Shown here: positions 54,801 through 64,000 of the stretch, piece by piece
Numbering within the stretch: the first letter of the stretch is position 1
How the letters are laid out: each line of letters opens with the position of its first letter
Assembly (NCBI RefSeq): GCF_014529535.1
Contig: NW_023503423.1
Coordinates: 7,240,473-7,304,472, forward strand
DNA: 64,000 bases
Direction: 5' to 3'
DNA from: Bradysia coprophila
Taxonomy: Eukaryota; Arthropoda; Insecta; Diptera; Sciaridae
Made by a program: the position numbers and the translations under genes
Notes under the pieces: generated by a model
Database searches by the model: none
Told to the model about the DNA's origin: nothing
What the model saw: only the letters and a program-made list of their open reading frames with translations

Positions 54801-57281
54801 GCCTGTGGTGTGATAATGTTCACTCTGTTGGTCGGGTGTCCACCATTTTGGCATCGGAAGCAAATGATCATGCTTAGGAATATAATGGAAGGGAAATATA
54901 GTTTTACATCGCCTGAATGGGCCGACATATCAGAGGATCCCAAAGATCTCATACGAAAATGTTTAGTGGTCGAACCGGAAAATAGAATTACCGTCAAGGA
55001 GGCCTTAAAGCATCCATTCTTCACAACTACTGTAAGTATTGTCGTTGGGAAACAGTTGTTTATTTTACTTTCATTTTATTGAACTTTCGTTTAATTTCTT
55101 TCTTTTATTTTATTTATACCTTCCCGCACCATACCAATAAAACCAATTTATTATACACACACACCCCTTGGATCGAAATTTTTTTAAACCAAAAAAAAAT
55201 TGTTTTTCGCTTAAAAACAACCAACATAGCTTTTTGAACAAGATATTGGCGGTCTCAAGCGGTCACTGTCGACAAAATCACGGAGATTCAGCCGTATTTC
55301 TGAAATTGCACTGGTAACCACATGTTGTGTCTGGGGAAAGACATGTTTCAATATCAAAAAAAGAGTGAACGTTTCGTTTATATTTGTCCAACAAAAATTT
55401 GTTTTTTTTTGTCTGTTTGCTGTTTTTGTTCCTTCATTTTTATTTGTTTTTCATCCTGTATGTATAACTCATCATCGCAATGTCCCAATAATATCCACCG
55501 ATAGCATTTGATGTGTGACCTTTTCATTCATTTGGTCGTACAACAATTGCCAATGAATGCACTTCTTTTGTGCGGTCACGACTCATCCATTTTAACTTAT
55601 TGCAGTCCCAGTTCCTAACTCTGAAAATATTGCGTTTTGGTTTTCAGTGTGTCATTCTCCTAATCTAATCAGTAAGACAATCCATACAACAAATTTTGTT
55701 GCATCGTTGACTTGACACACCTCTCTCCAGGACCTGACTAGCCTAGTTTCAATTTTTCCGGGCTGTCGATGTTTACTTTGAGAGCAGCCAAGAAATATCA
55801 GGTTAAGACGCAGGTTAAGTGTTTACATTGTTTACAGCGCCTTAACATGGCCTTGGATGGATGCTCATTACTTATAATAGACTCAACTTAATTGGTTATC
55901 ATTTACCCAAAGTTCATACTCGCAGATTTCGTTAAGAGCGCTCACCCCTTGTCACATTTCTAGCCTACATTTGTGCGTAAAAATATTCGTTTTTTGATGA
56001 TTTCTTTGAACGAAAATGTTCTTTTGAAAAAGTAAAACCATTGAAGCATGCAAAAATGTGTTACATTTAAAGGAAAAATTGGTTTGTGGGTGATAAGTTA
56101 TCCCACTTGGATAACGAGCGCTCTTAAACCGATGGAAAATGTTTACGTTGCCATGTAAGCGCCTTAAGGTTTTTCCTAGGCTATCCCCATAAGGTCAGAA
56201 ACGCCTGTTGGTCAGTTTCTTATCTAAGCGATTAGACACAACTAATATGAAAACTCGTAACGACTCCACCACCATCCGAAGGTGGACAAGTAACATTTAA
56301 CTTCGGGTCATCCTTTCTGCAGAAGTATTTGTCTGCGTGTCATGAACTTCTGAGCACTGTCATTCTTGATGAAATAAAGATAAGGGTCTTCCTATCACGA
56401 AAACATTTGACAAACATTTTGACCGAGATTAAAGCAAGCGTAGCATGACCAACATGATCAATACCTCTTCCACGGAGAAGTTGTTTTAGATGAAAAATGA
56501 GTGTTGTTTCCACTTGGGAGGAAACACTTTATTAAAAATTCAGTTCAGGTCAGGTTATGGCCTGAATTATCAGAAAACTGAATACCTAAAGCTTCGTATT
56601 AATTAGTGACATTAAATAAGACTCGCGGGGAAAACCTTACTTTTATGTCTAACTAAATTATGTGTGCCGTCTTCACCTAATTTGTAAGATAAGATAAGTT
56701 AATGTTTGTGTTGATTTATTGTGAGAATGTGCAATGAGAACCCTTTCGCAAATAATAACCACTTACGCCTTACAAAAAAAATTTGAAATTTTATTTGTTG
56801 CCTCTTGTGCCAGTCCTTCTAACTGATGGAATAAATGAAAAACTGATTTTTTGCGTCTCTAATATGTCAAACAAATCTGTTAAGTGTCTAGCTGAAAATA
56901 AACCAAAAATCTTTTTTTTACAATTTTAGCTGCGACGCCAGAGTCAATTCAATGCACGGAAGAAATTCCACTACGCTATTTTGTGCGTACGAGCAATGGT
57001 TCGAATCAAACGATTACGGTACACACTGGAACCGCTGAAGGTCGAAGATGCCATGTACGATCCGTACCGAGTGAAAATATTGAGAAAGGCAAGCCAGGCA
57101 TAGCATTCTTTGATGTTATTGTTGGTGCTAACTTAATGTTTACTAGGTGATTGATGGTTGTGCTTTCCGTGTTTATGGTCATTGGGTGAAAAAAGGCGAA
57201 GGACAGAATCGGGCTGCATTATTCGAAAATACGCCACGCACCGAACTGCACGCTATTTATTTAGCTAATCTAAGTCGATAA
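45849..57281 (+). CDS. PhKgamma: Phosphorylase b kinase gamma catalytic subunit, 10 exons, 416 or 388 aa
   Basis: Ser/Thr kinase that activates glycogen phosphorylase; part of the calcium-regulated alpha-beta-gamma-delta complex. Exons: 45849-45937, 53903-54075, 54137-54269, 54354-54414, 54478-54568, 54633-54723, 54797-55031, 55230-55313, 56930-57088, 57147-57281. Intron 1 is 8 kb. Kinase features: glycine loop GRGISSTV (split by intron 1), AAKIIDL lysine, [47 protein letters not shown], and [17 protein letters not shown]. The C-terminal calmodulin-binding region reads [20 protein letters not shown], and the protein ends [20 protein letters not shown]...NLSR as in Drosophila PhKgamma. Exon 8 (84 nt, 28 codons) is in phase and skippable. 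The last intron starts with GC. Poly(A) signal AATAAA at 57317-57322. Confidence 0.95.
46712..46912. repeat. 18-bp minisatellite (unit about GTGATTCTCATGGTTCCT)
   Basis: About nine tandem units from GATTCTCGTGATTCCCAAT-type copies on the left to ATGGTTCCTGTGATTCTC copies in the middle; the central units are identical and the outer ones diverged. Because 18 is a multiple of three, the array stays open in several frames and creates artificial Ser-His-Gly peptides. Confidence 0.85.
49340..49415 (+). repeat. Possible retroelement 3' tail with TCTAA repeats
   Basis: GGCTTAGGTGCTGGGCTTAC and CCCTCCCA are followed by ATCTAATCTAATCTAATCT. A unique-looking GC-richer stretch ending in a short simple repeat is how many SINE and LINE insertions end. 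No coding part could be recognised upstream; the call is tentative. Confidence 0.3.
50726..50930. mobile_element. Tc1/mariner-type MITE, TA-flanked, CAGTCAGAGGCAGT ends (205 bp)
   Basis: Perfect 14-bp ends CAGTCAGAGGCAGT and ACTGCCTCTGACTG, then subterminal AATTTGTTTCAGCTGTTTTA facing CAGCTGAAGAAAATT. TA lies outside both ends (50724-50725, 50931-50932). The CAGTC terminus is typical of Tc1-like elements. Related in its CAGCTG-rich subterminal part to 8783-9003. Confidence 0.85.
51027..51118. repeat. Hairpin (GGTTCCAAGTTGT / ACAACTTGGAACC)
   Basis: Thirteen-base perfect arms enclose a second stem AAGTGGGG/CCCCACTT and a GC-rich centre with CAGCCCGACCCGAAGGGG. GGGTCGGGCTGTAAC in the centre also occurs at 25030-25045. 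It is probably a transposon fragment; no clear target duplication. Confidence 0.55.
53537..53641. mobile_element. Palindromic MITE, TA-flanked (105 bp)
   Basis: GGAATCTCGCGCCGCGTCAT on the left pairs with ATGACGCGACGCGAGATTCC on the right with one mismatch, continuing TCACAATAA/TTATTGTGA. TA lies outside the left end at 53535-53536 and the right end at 53642-53643. It lies 260 bp before exon 2 of PhK gamma. Confidence 0.8.
55230..55313 (+). other. PhKgamma: Probable cassette exon 8 of PhK gamma
   Basis: 84 nt between a CATAG acceptor and a GTAACC donor. It codes [20 protein letters not shown] then SRISEIAL. Inclusion or skipping keeps the frame between TTT (exon 7) and [12 protein letters not shown] (exon 9). 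It lies just upstream of the calmodulin-binding part and is rich in Ser and Arg, so it could carry phosphorylation sites that tune regulation. RNA evidence is needed to know if it is alternative. Confidence 0.65.
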
Positions 57282-59023
57282 TGTGAGATTGTCGAGAAGA
57301 ACGTCCAAAGTTACGGAATAAAACGAAATGATCCGAGGTTTCCTTAAAATGCTGCCATCATCATCTTCATCATGATCGTAAAATCAGCATATTGATGGAT
57401 GGACCAACAAGAATCGTTTCGATAAAATTTGTTTTCGTTCAATTTTAGTTTATTTGCTTTAGGTTTTAAGCAACTTTGATTCGCAACGACAAAATAAGCT
57501 GTAATTTCAATTATTTATTTTAATTAAAGAATTTAGATTTTAACACTGACGTCACGGAGGAATGTCGTTTTTGATTTTTGTAAAATTATTTGACAGACTC
57601 CATTCTGACATTGATCTGTTGAAGTGCGTTGTCTGCAAACAATAAACACAATTTTTTAAGTTCATTCATTCAACAAGGCCACTGAAACAGTTGATAAAAT
57701 AACTCACTTTCCAGTTTCATCAGTTCGGGTTGCAATGTATTTTCTTTGAATCATTAATTATTTATAGGTTCATCTGTTTCAAACGGCTATAATTTTAGAC
57801 AAATTCAGTCGATCGATTGTGTGTCTTATATACAGATGGTTACCAAATGATAGCCACCAATTTTGCTCGGTTTACTGTTGCAATTATTACCTGGTTGGTG
57901 TAAAATTTTCCATTTTTTTTTCGCTTTGCGGCACGAGTGACGCTCCTTTATCATTTCGCAGACAAATTTTGTTATAGAATCTAAACAGGAAAATGAGTGA
58001 ATGTCAGAGAATGCTATAATTTCTCCGGTGGATGCGGATGGATATTGGTGTAATATTGTTAGACTAACGATTTAGGTTTTTGAGATCTATTAAGGCCGCA
58101 ACTAGGCATTCCTAGTAGTGCGTTTATGAGTCCTTACACATCCAAGAAAAGAAAATGAAGAACGAAATTGAAGAAGAAATGACTGGAAGGTCTGGAAAAC
58201 CTTAAAATTGGAAAATTGGAAAATCTTTCAACAAAAATGTTTTTGTTCAATTGTCTTCCTCTTGTACCTTCATTTTGACACGAAGTTGGATTTTCTACGA
58301 TATGTGTCGTCTGCGATGTACACTAGAACTTGGGCTATCTTCGGTAGCGCCCTCTAGCGCTCAAATACACAAGCACTAGAAAAAATGTTTTTTTTACCTT
58401 GCAAAATCTAACAATATTGCACGATAAACGACGCTAAAAGCATTGGTCTTTGACTCTGACTCTGAGTTCAGGACCTGAAATATTGGAAGTGAAAAGGGCG
58501 ACCTACAATATTTGAAATCAAGTATCCGCTCTCAGCTCGTATTTAGACTATAAGCCGTTGCTTCAATGGGAAGATCGTTAGAACGTCGGGTTTTGAAAAT
58601 TGAATTCCGGTTGTGTTCGGGTCGGGTTTCAGTTTCGTCCAGTTTAGGATTGTTGGGCTTTAAAGATTTAAATCGGGTTGCGTTCGGATTTTAAAAATTT
58701 AATTCGGGTTGGGTTGGTTTCGAGAAACGTCGACCTGATCATCTCTAAGAGAACCAGTAGCATTTTGCCTCTCCGTAAACTCTACAAATACTTCGAACGC
58801 TATTTTGTGGGCACTTTCATCAATAAATTAGTTTCGCATAGATCCGAGACCTAAATTTCAGATGGATTCGAAAAGACAGATTTATTTGAATATTGTTTTT
58901 GCACTGTAGTAAAAGTACCAGTCACAATTCCGTTATATTTGTTACTAAGCATCAAAAATTACAGAATTTCATCACATTACAAAATCGAACGGTTCACTTT
59001 GCTTTGAGATTCGATTTATTAAA
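57282..59023. other. PhK gamma 3' region and spacer before the NADAR gene
   Basis: The poly(A) signal is at 57317-57322. No further gene is supported. Degenerate CGGGTTGxGTTCGG words occupy about 58590-58740, similar in style to the windows at 115-430 and 53270-53400. Confidence 0.5.
59015..59020 (-). terminator. Poly(A) signal of the NADAR-family gene
   Basis: AATAAA on minus at 59020-59015, three bases after the stop codon TGA (59026-59024). Its closeness implies a very short 3' untranslated region. Confidence 0.65.
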
Positions 59024-59635
59024 TCATTTTTCATTTGATTGTTCCACACCTGACGTCAGGTCCCCCTGAGCATCTTTCAATTCCTTTCTCAGTCTGGTCA
59101 GTATTTCACCCAATAAATTCTTCCCACGCCAAGTTTTCCGATCAAGCGCCTTGGGATTGTTGGCTCCCAATCCAATTCCATACAATCGATCACAGGGACT
59201 AGCTTCCACCAGTGTAGTACCCTCAGTTTTAAGTAGTTCATCGAGCAGATCGGGATTCTGCGTGAACTTGTGTCGATTGCCGGCCAGTACAATTCTTTCA
59301 TTTTCACGTTTCCAAATTTCTTCGTCAAAATTTCCCACCTTTCGTCCGAGTTGCTTGCACTGAATTGGTTCCGTCGTCTCCATAATCATTTTCGCTGACT
59401 GTTCGTCTTTAAACAATTTGGCTTTGTTGAACATCATCCACTGTTCACAGTGCAAAAACGTATATCCCTCATCGTCTGCTGGAGTGGTGCAGAACAATGG
59501 TTTAGCGTTAAATTTCGACGGATGAAATTGCGAAAACGGTGACGGTGCTTGCCAAAAGAATGTGAACTTTTCGGTGCTCGTACCGGCAGGATCAGTGGAA
59601 TTGTCTAATTTCTGTTTTTTGTTGCTCGATGTCAT
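59024..59635 (-). CDS. NADAR/YbiA-family protein (DUF1768), single exon, 203 aa
   Basis: Full-length NADAR domain after a charged, probably disordered N-terminus. Seen: FFWQAPSPFSQFHPSKF; EQWMMFNKAKLFKD (the conserved glutamate-containing E-x-W/Y-M block); GRKVGNFDEEIWKRENERIV; NRHKFTQNPDLLDELLKTEG; LVEASPCDRLYGIGLG. Bacterial YbiA cleaves the N-glycosidic bond of early riboflavin intermediates, and some NADAR proteins remove ADP-ribose from guanine in DNA or RNA. Which reaction, if either, this insect protein performs cannot be told from sequence. The usual WGIG is LYGIG here. No intron, a very short 3' end and the family's patchy spread in animals make horizontal origin or retroposition worth testing. 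The start Met at 59635 fits the first domain. Confidence 0.88.
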   Translation of the reverse strand: MTSSNKKQKLDNSTDPAGTSTEKFTFFWQAPSPFSQFHPSKFNAKPLFCTTPADDEGYTFLHCEQWMMFNKAKLFKDEQSAKMIMETTEPIQCKQLGRKVGNFDEEIWKRENERIVLAGNRHKFTQNPDLLDELLKTEGTTLVEASPCDRLYGIGLGANNPKALDRKTWRGKNLLGEILTRLRKELKDAQGDLTSGVEQSNEK

Positions 59636-61353
59636 CTTGAAAGATGGTACAGTTCGATAATTTCAACACACAATCGAGAGTGTGGTCAGAACGCCGATCG
59701 AAACTATTATAATGCTTTCGCCACAATGTTATTTGTTATGCACGTTTGTATACGAATGCAGAGTGGTTTTTATTGCGGAATGTTGCACAAATAAAGAAGA
59801 ATATGAGTAAGAACACACTCAATATATGACTTGTAGAGCACACTATCACAATATACACCGACTGGCGGACGTCATACACAACATTCATGTGGGGTAGAGG
59901 TATATGTATGAGTGTATCCAAAGAAACATGGTACTATGGCAATATGGGTCCCATAAACGTAAGCATTTAGGTTTTGTTATACATTTGGGGTGTGAAAGAA
60001 TTATAAAACCCAAGCTTAGGAGCATAGCAAGTCTGGATTTCCTAGTAATCCGTTTACAGGGCAAAGACCCAATCCGCGAAATTCCACTTCCACTTCATAG
60101 GCACTAACATCAGTAGGTGTCTTAAGAAAATTAAGTTGATGGCGCAAGTTAGATTTCTGTAATCAATAACCAATTGTTTGACATTGAGCTTATAAAATGT
60201 GTCATGTAAATTGGAAGCTCCTGAAGTTCAGTTCAGCAAATGATGAATGAATTTAAGACACTCTTTCCGAGCAAAAGACTGTAAATTTTGGGGAGGTCAC
60301 GCATTTACAGATACACGGGTGAAACTTGACGATAATATGGCAGATTATCAAACAAAAAATTAATCTTTTATGATGGTTGTCGCCGCGGTACCCGTAATGA
60401 TGTGGTGAATGTTTCATATGTAAAATCATGAGAAGTAGTTTGTTTCCTGCATACCTAACAAAACGGCCATCTGCTGGATCTATTCAAAATCTGTAGCTTT
60501 ACTTCCGAAGACACCGAACGTGTGACACTGAAGATATTGTAATTAGATAGTGTCATCACATAGCAGCAGACAGTTAAAACCGGTACTTCTTATCAACAAA
60601 AATAGTTGACCGAATTCTGAAGGAACTGCATACTCATATGCTTTCCAATCGATTGAATTGCCAGTGTGAGAGTTCAAAACTGAACCGTAGACATATTTAA
60701 ACCGCTTGTAAACAGAACCAAACCGATTGAACCGTTTCAAGACAAGTGAAGTTGAGTGTAGAGCTTTCGCACGGTTTGACTGATGATTTCGCTCCTAATG
60801 CTAAGCTTCACGTTCAGCTTACCACTGGAAATGTAAAATGTTTTTAAAGAGTCTCGAAGGGCAGAACCGTAAGCAGCGAAACTAGTATTAGTAATTGCCT
60901 AGCTTCAAAAACGTCACAGACTATTAAGGGAGATTACTACTCTTCGTCTGTTGAGTTATTTAGCTATCACCTTTCTTAAAAGGTTGCAAAATGAGGACGG
61001 GTCAATGAGAATACATTTTGAAATGTACGCAAGTCATTAATTCGTTGAGAGATTCATACCATACCATACTCAGCACATCGAATTTTTCGAGCAGGGAGCA
61101 GAAGTGACATGATTCTCAGCAGTATCAATATAGAGATGAGCTTCTTCATCAGCCAGTCCAAGATATCAGAGTCAAATCTCGGAATCAGCCAACGGTCCAA
61201 GACAGTTAAAAACAACAAAAGCAGTTCAACTAAATACAAAATTGCGTCTTTTCCTTTATTTTTTTACTACTTTTTCGATTTTATAAACCTTAAGTAAATT
61301 GGCTGTCCCGTTAATATCATTGCACCGTGTTTTTCCTTAGATACCAAAAAAAT
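59636..61353. other. Gene-free spacer between NADAR and ACBD genes
   Basis: Holds the promoter of the NADAR-type gene at its left end and the ACBD 3' region at its right end (AATAAA on minus at 61260-61255). The hydrophobic frame at 61054-61239 (minus) starts MYLVELLLLFL but lies in or next to that 3' region and has no recognised domain. Confidence 0.45.
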
Positions 61354-62274
61354 TTAATTCGTTCTTTTGCGTAACATTTTCCCCAACCGATTGGCCACCA
61401 ATGGCCACAGTAACAAAACAATAAACCATCTCGGCGAAATATCTGCGAACGGCCACCATCTCGGATATCTGGCCATCGTTTTCAATTGATAGTTTTCCAT
61501 TGTGGCCATCAGCCGTTCAACAGTATCGATGCGACGGTTTATTTGCTGTAAATCATTGTTCATTAATTCTACGGTACGAAGTATTTGGTTAATTGCTGGT
61601 TCAATCTGTTGGTAACTTGTGGATTGGAATGTATCCGGCTCAACTCTGCTCTGTTGGACAAAACGTCTCATTGTCGGTCTGGATATGCGAACAGGTACAA
61701 TTGTTTCGCTGGTCAAAAATGAATCATCGTCAACTGTATCGATGTATTCATCGTCGGAATGTTCGGTGGTATGTCCACTTTGGTTACTTTCGTCGAAATG
61801 TTTGTTTCCATTGAGCTGCGGCACACTGGTAGTGCCGTTCGTGTACCCATTGCGAATCGGACTCGCCTCTCTGGACGCAAACGGTGAGTTAGGATGCGAA
61901 ATAGCTTTTTTCATCAATTCCGGTGCAACTACTTCCAAATCGCCGATATCAATGCCATTCAGTTCGCTTACGCTACCCGTCGAATTAGCGGCATCATGCA
62001 TCATACTTTCCATGATGTTTTTCAATTCGTTCACGTAGAGTTCCATGGCTCGATCTTTCGACATATTGCCCAGCCGTTTATACGAATCGTATTTGACACG
62101 ACCGATAACGTCCCAGAAAGGCGGTTGCTTTTGCGTACATGGTCCTAACGTTGCTTGCTTGAAGTACGAGTAAAATCTGAGCATCGTATCGTTGCTCGGC
62201 TGATAGGAACCACTTTTGGGCAGACCGCGAATTACATTCACGGCGGCATTGAATCGTTGTTCGATTTGAGCCAT
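61354..62274 (-). CDS. Acyl-CoA-binding domain protein of ACBD4/ACBD5 type, tail-anchored, single exon, 306 aa
   Basis: Peroxisome-ER tether and acyl-CoA-binding protein by family. Residues 1-90 are an ACB domain: MAQIEQRFNAAVNVIRGLPK, YQPSNDTMLRFYSYFKQAT, WDVIGRVKYDSYKRLGNMSKDRAM split over the usual ligand-binding tyrosine and lysine positions. A low-complexity linker follows. At about residues 172-186, HSDDEYIDTVDDDSF has the pattern of an acidic FFAT-like motif, as used by ACBD5 to bind VAP proteins. A coiled coil (NQILRTVELMNNDLQQINRR) precedes a C-terminal membrane helix (WFIVLLLWPLVANRL) and a basic end KMLRKRTN, typical of peroxisomal tail anchors. The human homologues have introns; this gene has none. 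The poly(A) signal lies about 95 bp after the stop. Confidence 0.92.
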   Translation of the reverse strand: MAQIEQRFNAAVNVIRGLPKSGSYQPSNDTMLRFYSYFKQATLGPCTQKQPPFWDVIGRVKYDSYKRLGNMSKDRAMELYVNELKNIMESMMHDAANSTGSVSELNGIDIGDLEVVAPELMKKAISHPNSPFASREASPIRNGYTNGTTSVPQLNGNKHFDESNQSGHTTEHSDDEYIDTVDDDSFLTSETIVPVRISRPTMRRFVQQSRVEPDTFQSTSYQQIEPAINQILRTVELMNNDLQQINRRIDTVERLMATMENYQLKTMARYPRWWPFADISPRWFIVLLLWPLVANRLGKMLRKRTN

Positions 62275-63539
62275 TTTTCTTAATTGCTATTGTTCTCCGA
62301 ACAGAAATTGTTAACTTTAATGGAAACAATTGCACACACACAAGCAAAGCAAAACCTTTTACGCATTTAATAAATGGCAAACCATTCACGTAGCGCTTCG
62401 TACACAGATCTATTCTGTATCAGCAATACATCGAAAGACAATAAAATGTTATTTATATTCAGTTGAATGGAGTGCCTTTTTGAACTTTGCTCGATTATAC
62501 ACATATATCGAGTCCAACTGTGCAATGTATGACTTTCACTTTTTTTACTTAAACCAAACTCAATTGTTAACTTTGTCCCATTCCGAAAATTGAATCTACT
62601 CAATGATGGATGGTTCAACGTATTTCTTGTCACCCATCTGTTGGACACTGTAAAAGAAGAATCGTATGAATGGAAATAAACTCCCAAAGCAAAAATAGAT
62701 TCGACTGGATAATTTGTTCGATCACAACACTTACAGGTCTGTGTTAAAAAATGCACACTGAACGACTGAATGTCAACAACAATATTTTAAACGTCAAATG
62801 AACAATTTTCCAAGTATACTAAGCATCAGCTGACCGCATTGACCCACTTTAGAACAGCACACACATGTATATAAATTACGCGATGTGATTGTGAACTACA
62901 ATGAACAATGTTCATTGAACAGTGTGAACAGTGTGCACAACACAACAATTTAATCAATGCAAAGTGATGATGTTTTAGAATTATTCCACCTATATTGTCG
63001 CTGTGTTGTCAGTGAAACTGTCATAAACATGTTCCTTATTCGACCACAAAGAATTCAAGGTTTCACTGTGAAATAGGATGAGGTTTAGTGATCTTGTTAC
63101 TTATTACGAGTTCCTCTTCTTTTAACGATTTTTAAATGATACCTCCACCGGTTTTTCTGCGTATTACACTGGAAAGTGATAAGTGTATGTGGTCACCAAA
63201 TAGTCTGTGCATTTCAAACAGTTCTGAACACTTATTTAGTTCCCACCTTCTAGGCTAACAATTTTCAGAAGACAAATCTTTTCACTCATTTTGCTAGGAA
63301 CACATTTTTCCACAGCTGGTAATGAAGTCTGTCGTTGTTGTTGCTGTCGATAACAGATGATAAAGGTGGATATTGTTACGCTTATAATCAGATTTCTTGC
63401 TAAGGTCTAATTGACAAGGACAAACAGGGTCCCACCTTATCTGGTAAGAAATTGAATTATACCGACGCATTTCAAGCATGAGTGGTACTCTAAAATAGAG
63501 TAATGAAACTTGAAAATGTGTCTCGCAACTATTTCTCTA
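62275..63539. other. Gene-free flank
   Basis: Promoter side of the ACBD gene and AT-rich DNA. The frame 62367-62756 (minus) and smaller ones have no recognised domain. A short relative of a dispersed repeat (GGGTCCCACCTTATCT) is at 63427. Confidence 0.4.
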
Positions 63540-63629
63540 ACGCATGCTAATAAGCTTCTTTTTAGCGAATGAGGAGTTTCCAGCATGAGCCTGAGGCGAA
63601 TTTGCTAAATGAAGCCTTTTAGCATGCGT
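63540..63629. mobile_element. Palindromic MITE, TA-flanked (90 bp)
   Basis: ACGCATGCTAATAAGCTTC at the left pairs with GAAGCCTTTTAGCATGCGT at the right. TA lies outside both ends (63538-63539, 63630-63631). No coding capacity. Confidence 0.75.
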
Positions 63630-63631
63630 TA

Positions 63632-64000
63632 GGAATAACTTTTTTCATAAACGACGTCGGAATGCGGAAACACAAAATAGTACTCCATTTGACAGTAGTT
63701 GTCGACTATGATCACGCGTGCTTGAAGTGCGTTGATGATACGAAAGTTACAAACTATGGAAGCTGTAACTATTTGACGTTGATACCTTCACTCTAATATT
63801 AGCACAACTTTTGATGTTGTTTACAACTCGCGTGGTAATAACGAACTGATACCCAGAGCAAGACTTCCAGTGCCATAATTTGCATACCAAACATATTCAT
63901 TTTATGTAAATCATTTTATTTCAATATTTTGTGTCGTTTTTCGACAACCAATTTTTCATTAAATTAACATGAGATTTACAATTCTCGAAAAGATAATCTT
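63632..64000. other. Gene-free end of window
   Basis: AT-rich sequence; nothing recognised. Confidence 0.4.

Noticed and set aside
61054-61239. Hydrophobic 61-codon frame that could be a small secreted peptide
   Set aside because: Lies just downstream of the ACBD gene, has no homologue I recognise and no mature-peptide pattern; leucine richness can be chance in AT-rich DNA.
62367-62756. 129-codon minus-strand frame upstream of ACBD
   Set aside because: No recognised domain and it occupies the likely promoter region of the ACBD gene.

Overview
The window is animal nuclear DNA, almost certainly from an insect and most likely a nematoceran fly. A fungus gnat (Sciaridae) is an inference from gene content and AT-rich style; no species call is possible from sequence alone. 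Evidence: genes split by short GT-AG introns (many 55-100 bp), AT-rich spacers, an insect-type seven-transmembrane odorant receptor, and insect-like solute carriers.

Layout. 1.2-3.6 kb (-): a nine-exon SLC5 sodium/solute cotransporter. 3.6-12.8 kb: gene-poor, with short palindromic transposons, a 132-bp tandem repeat and a decayed LINE tail. 12.8-14.7 kb and 22.2-24.1 kb (-): two SLC22 organic-ion transporters with the same five-exon structure, a tandem duplication that also copied upstream flank. Between them, 19.3-22.1 kb (+), is an apparently intact ten-exon odorant receptor. 25.5-27.95 kb (+): a 5'-truncated LINE with an open RT frame and a (TTCA)11 tail. 29.3-33.0 kb (+): NAT10 RNA cytidine acetyltransferase, tail-to-tail with ASNSD1 (33.1-35.0 kb, -), which is head-to-head with an SRSF1/SF2 splicing factor (35.5-38.6 kb, +). 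43.3-44.1 kb (-): a small membrane protein with a glucosidase-II-beta N-terminal type cysteine module. 45.8-57.3 kb (+): phosphorylase kinase gamma, with an 8-kb first intron, a cassette exon and a GC-AG intron. 59.0-59.6 kb (-): an intronless NADAR/YbiA-family protein. 61.4-62.3 kb (-): an intronless tail-anchored ACBD4/5-type acyl-CoA-binding protein with an FFAT-like motif.

The genes do not form one pathway; this is an ordinary insect neighbourhood. The most distinctive feature is the number of short palindromic non-autonomous DNA transposons. At least twelve have TA at both ends, two have 8-bp duplications of hAT type and one has TTAA ends. They sit in spacers, in the odorant receptor's largest intron, and as a close pair in SRSF1's last intron. 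No transposase gene for them is present. I found no CRISPR array, tRNA, rRNA, virus-derived element or previously undescribed multi-gene system. Exon coordinates were derived by hand from reading frame, splice sites and family knowledge.
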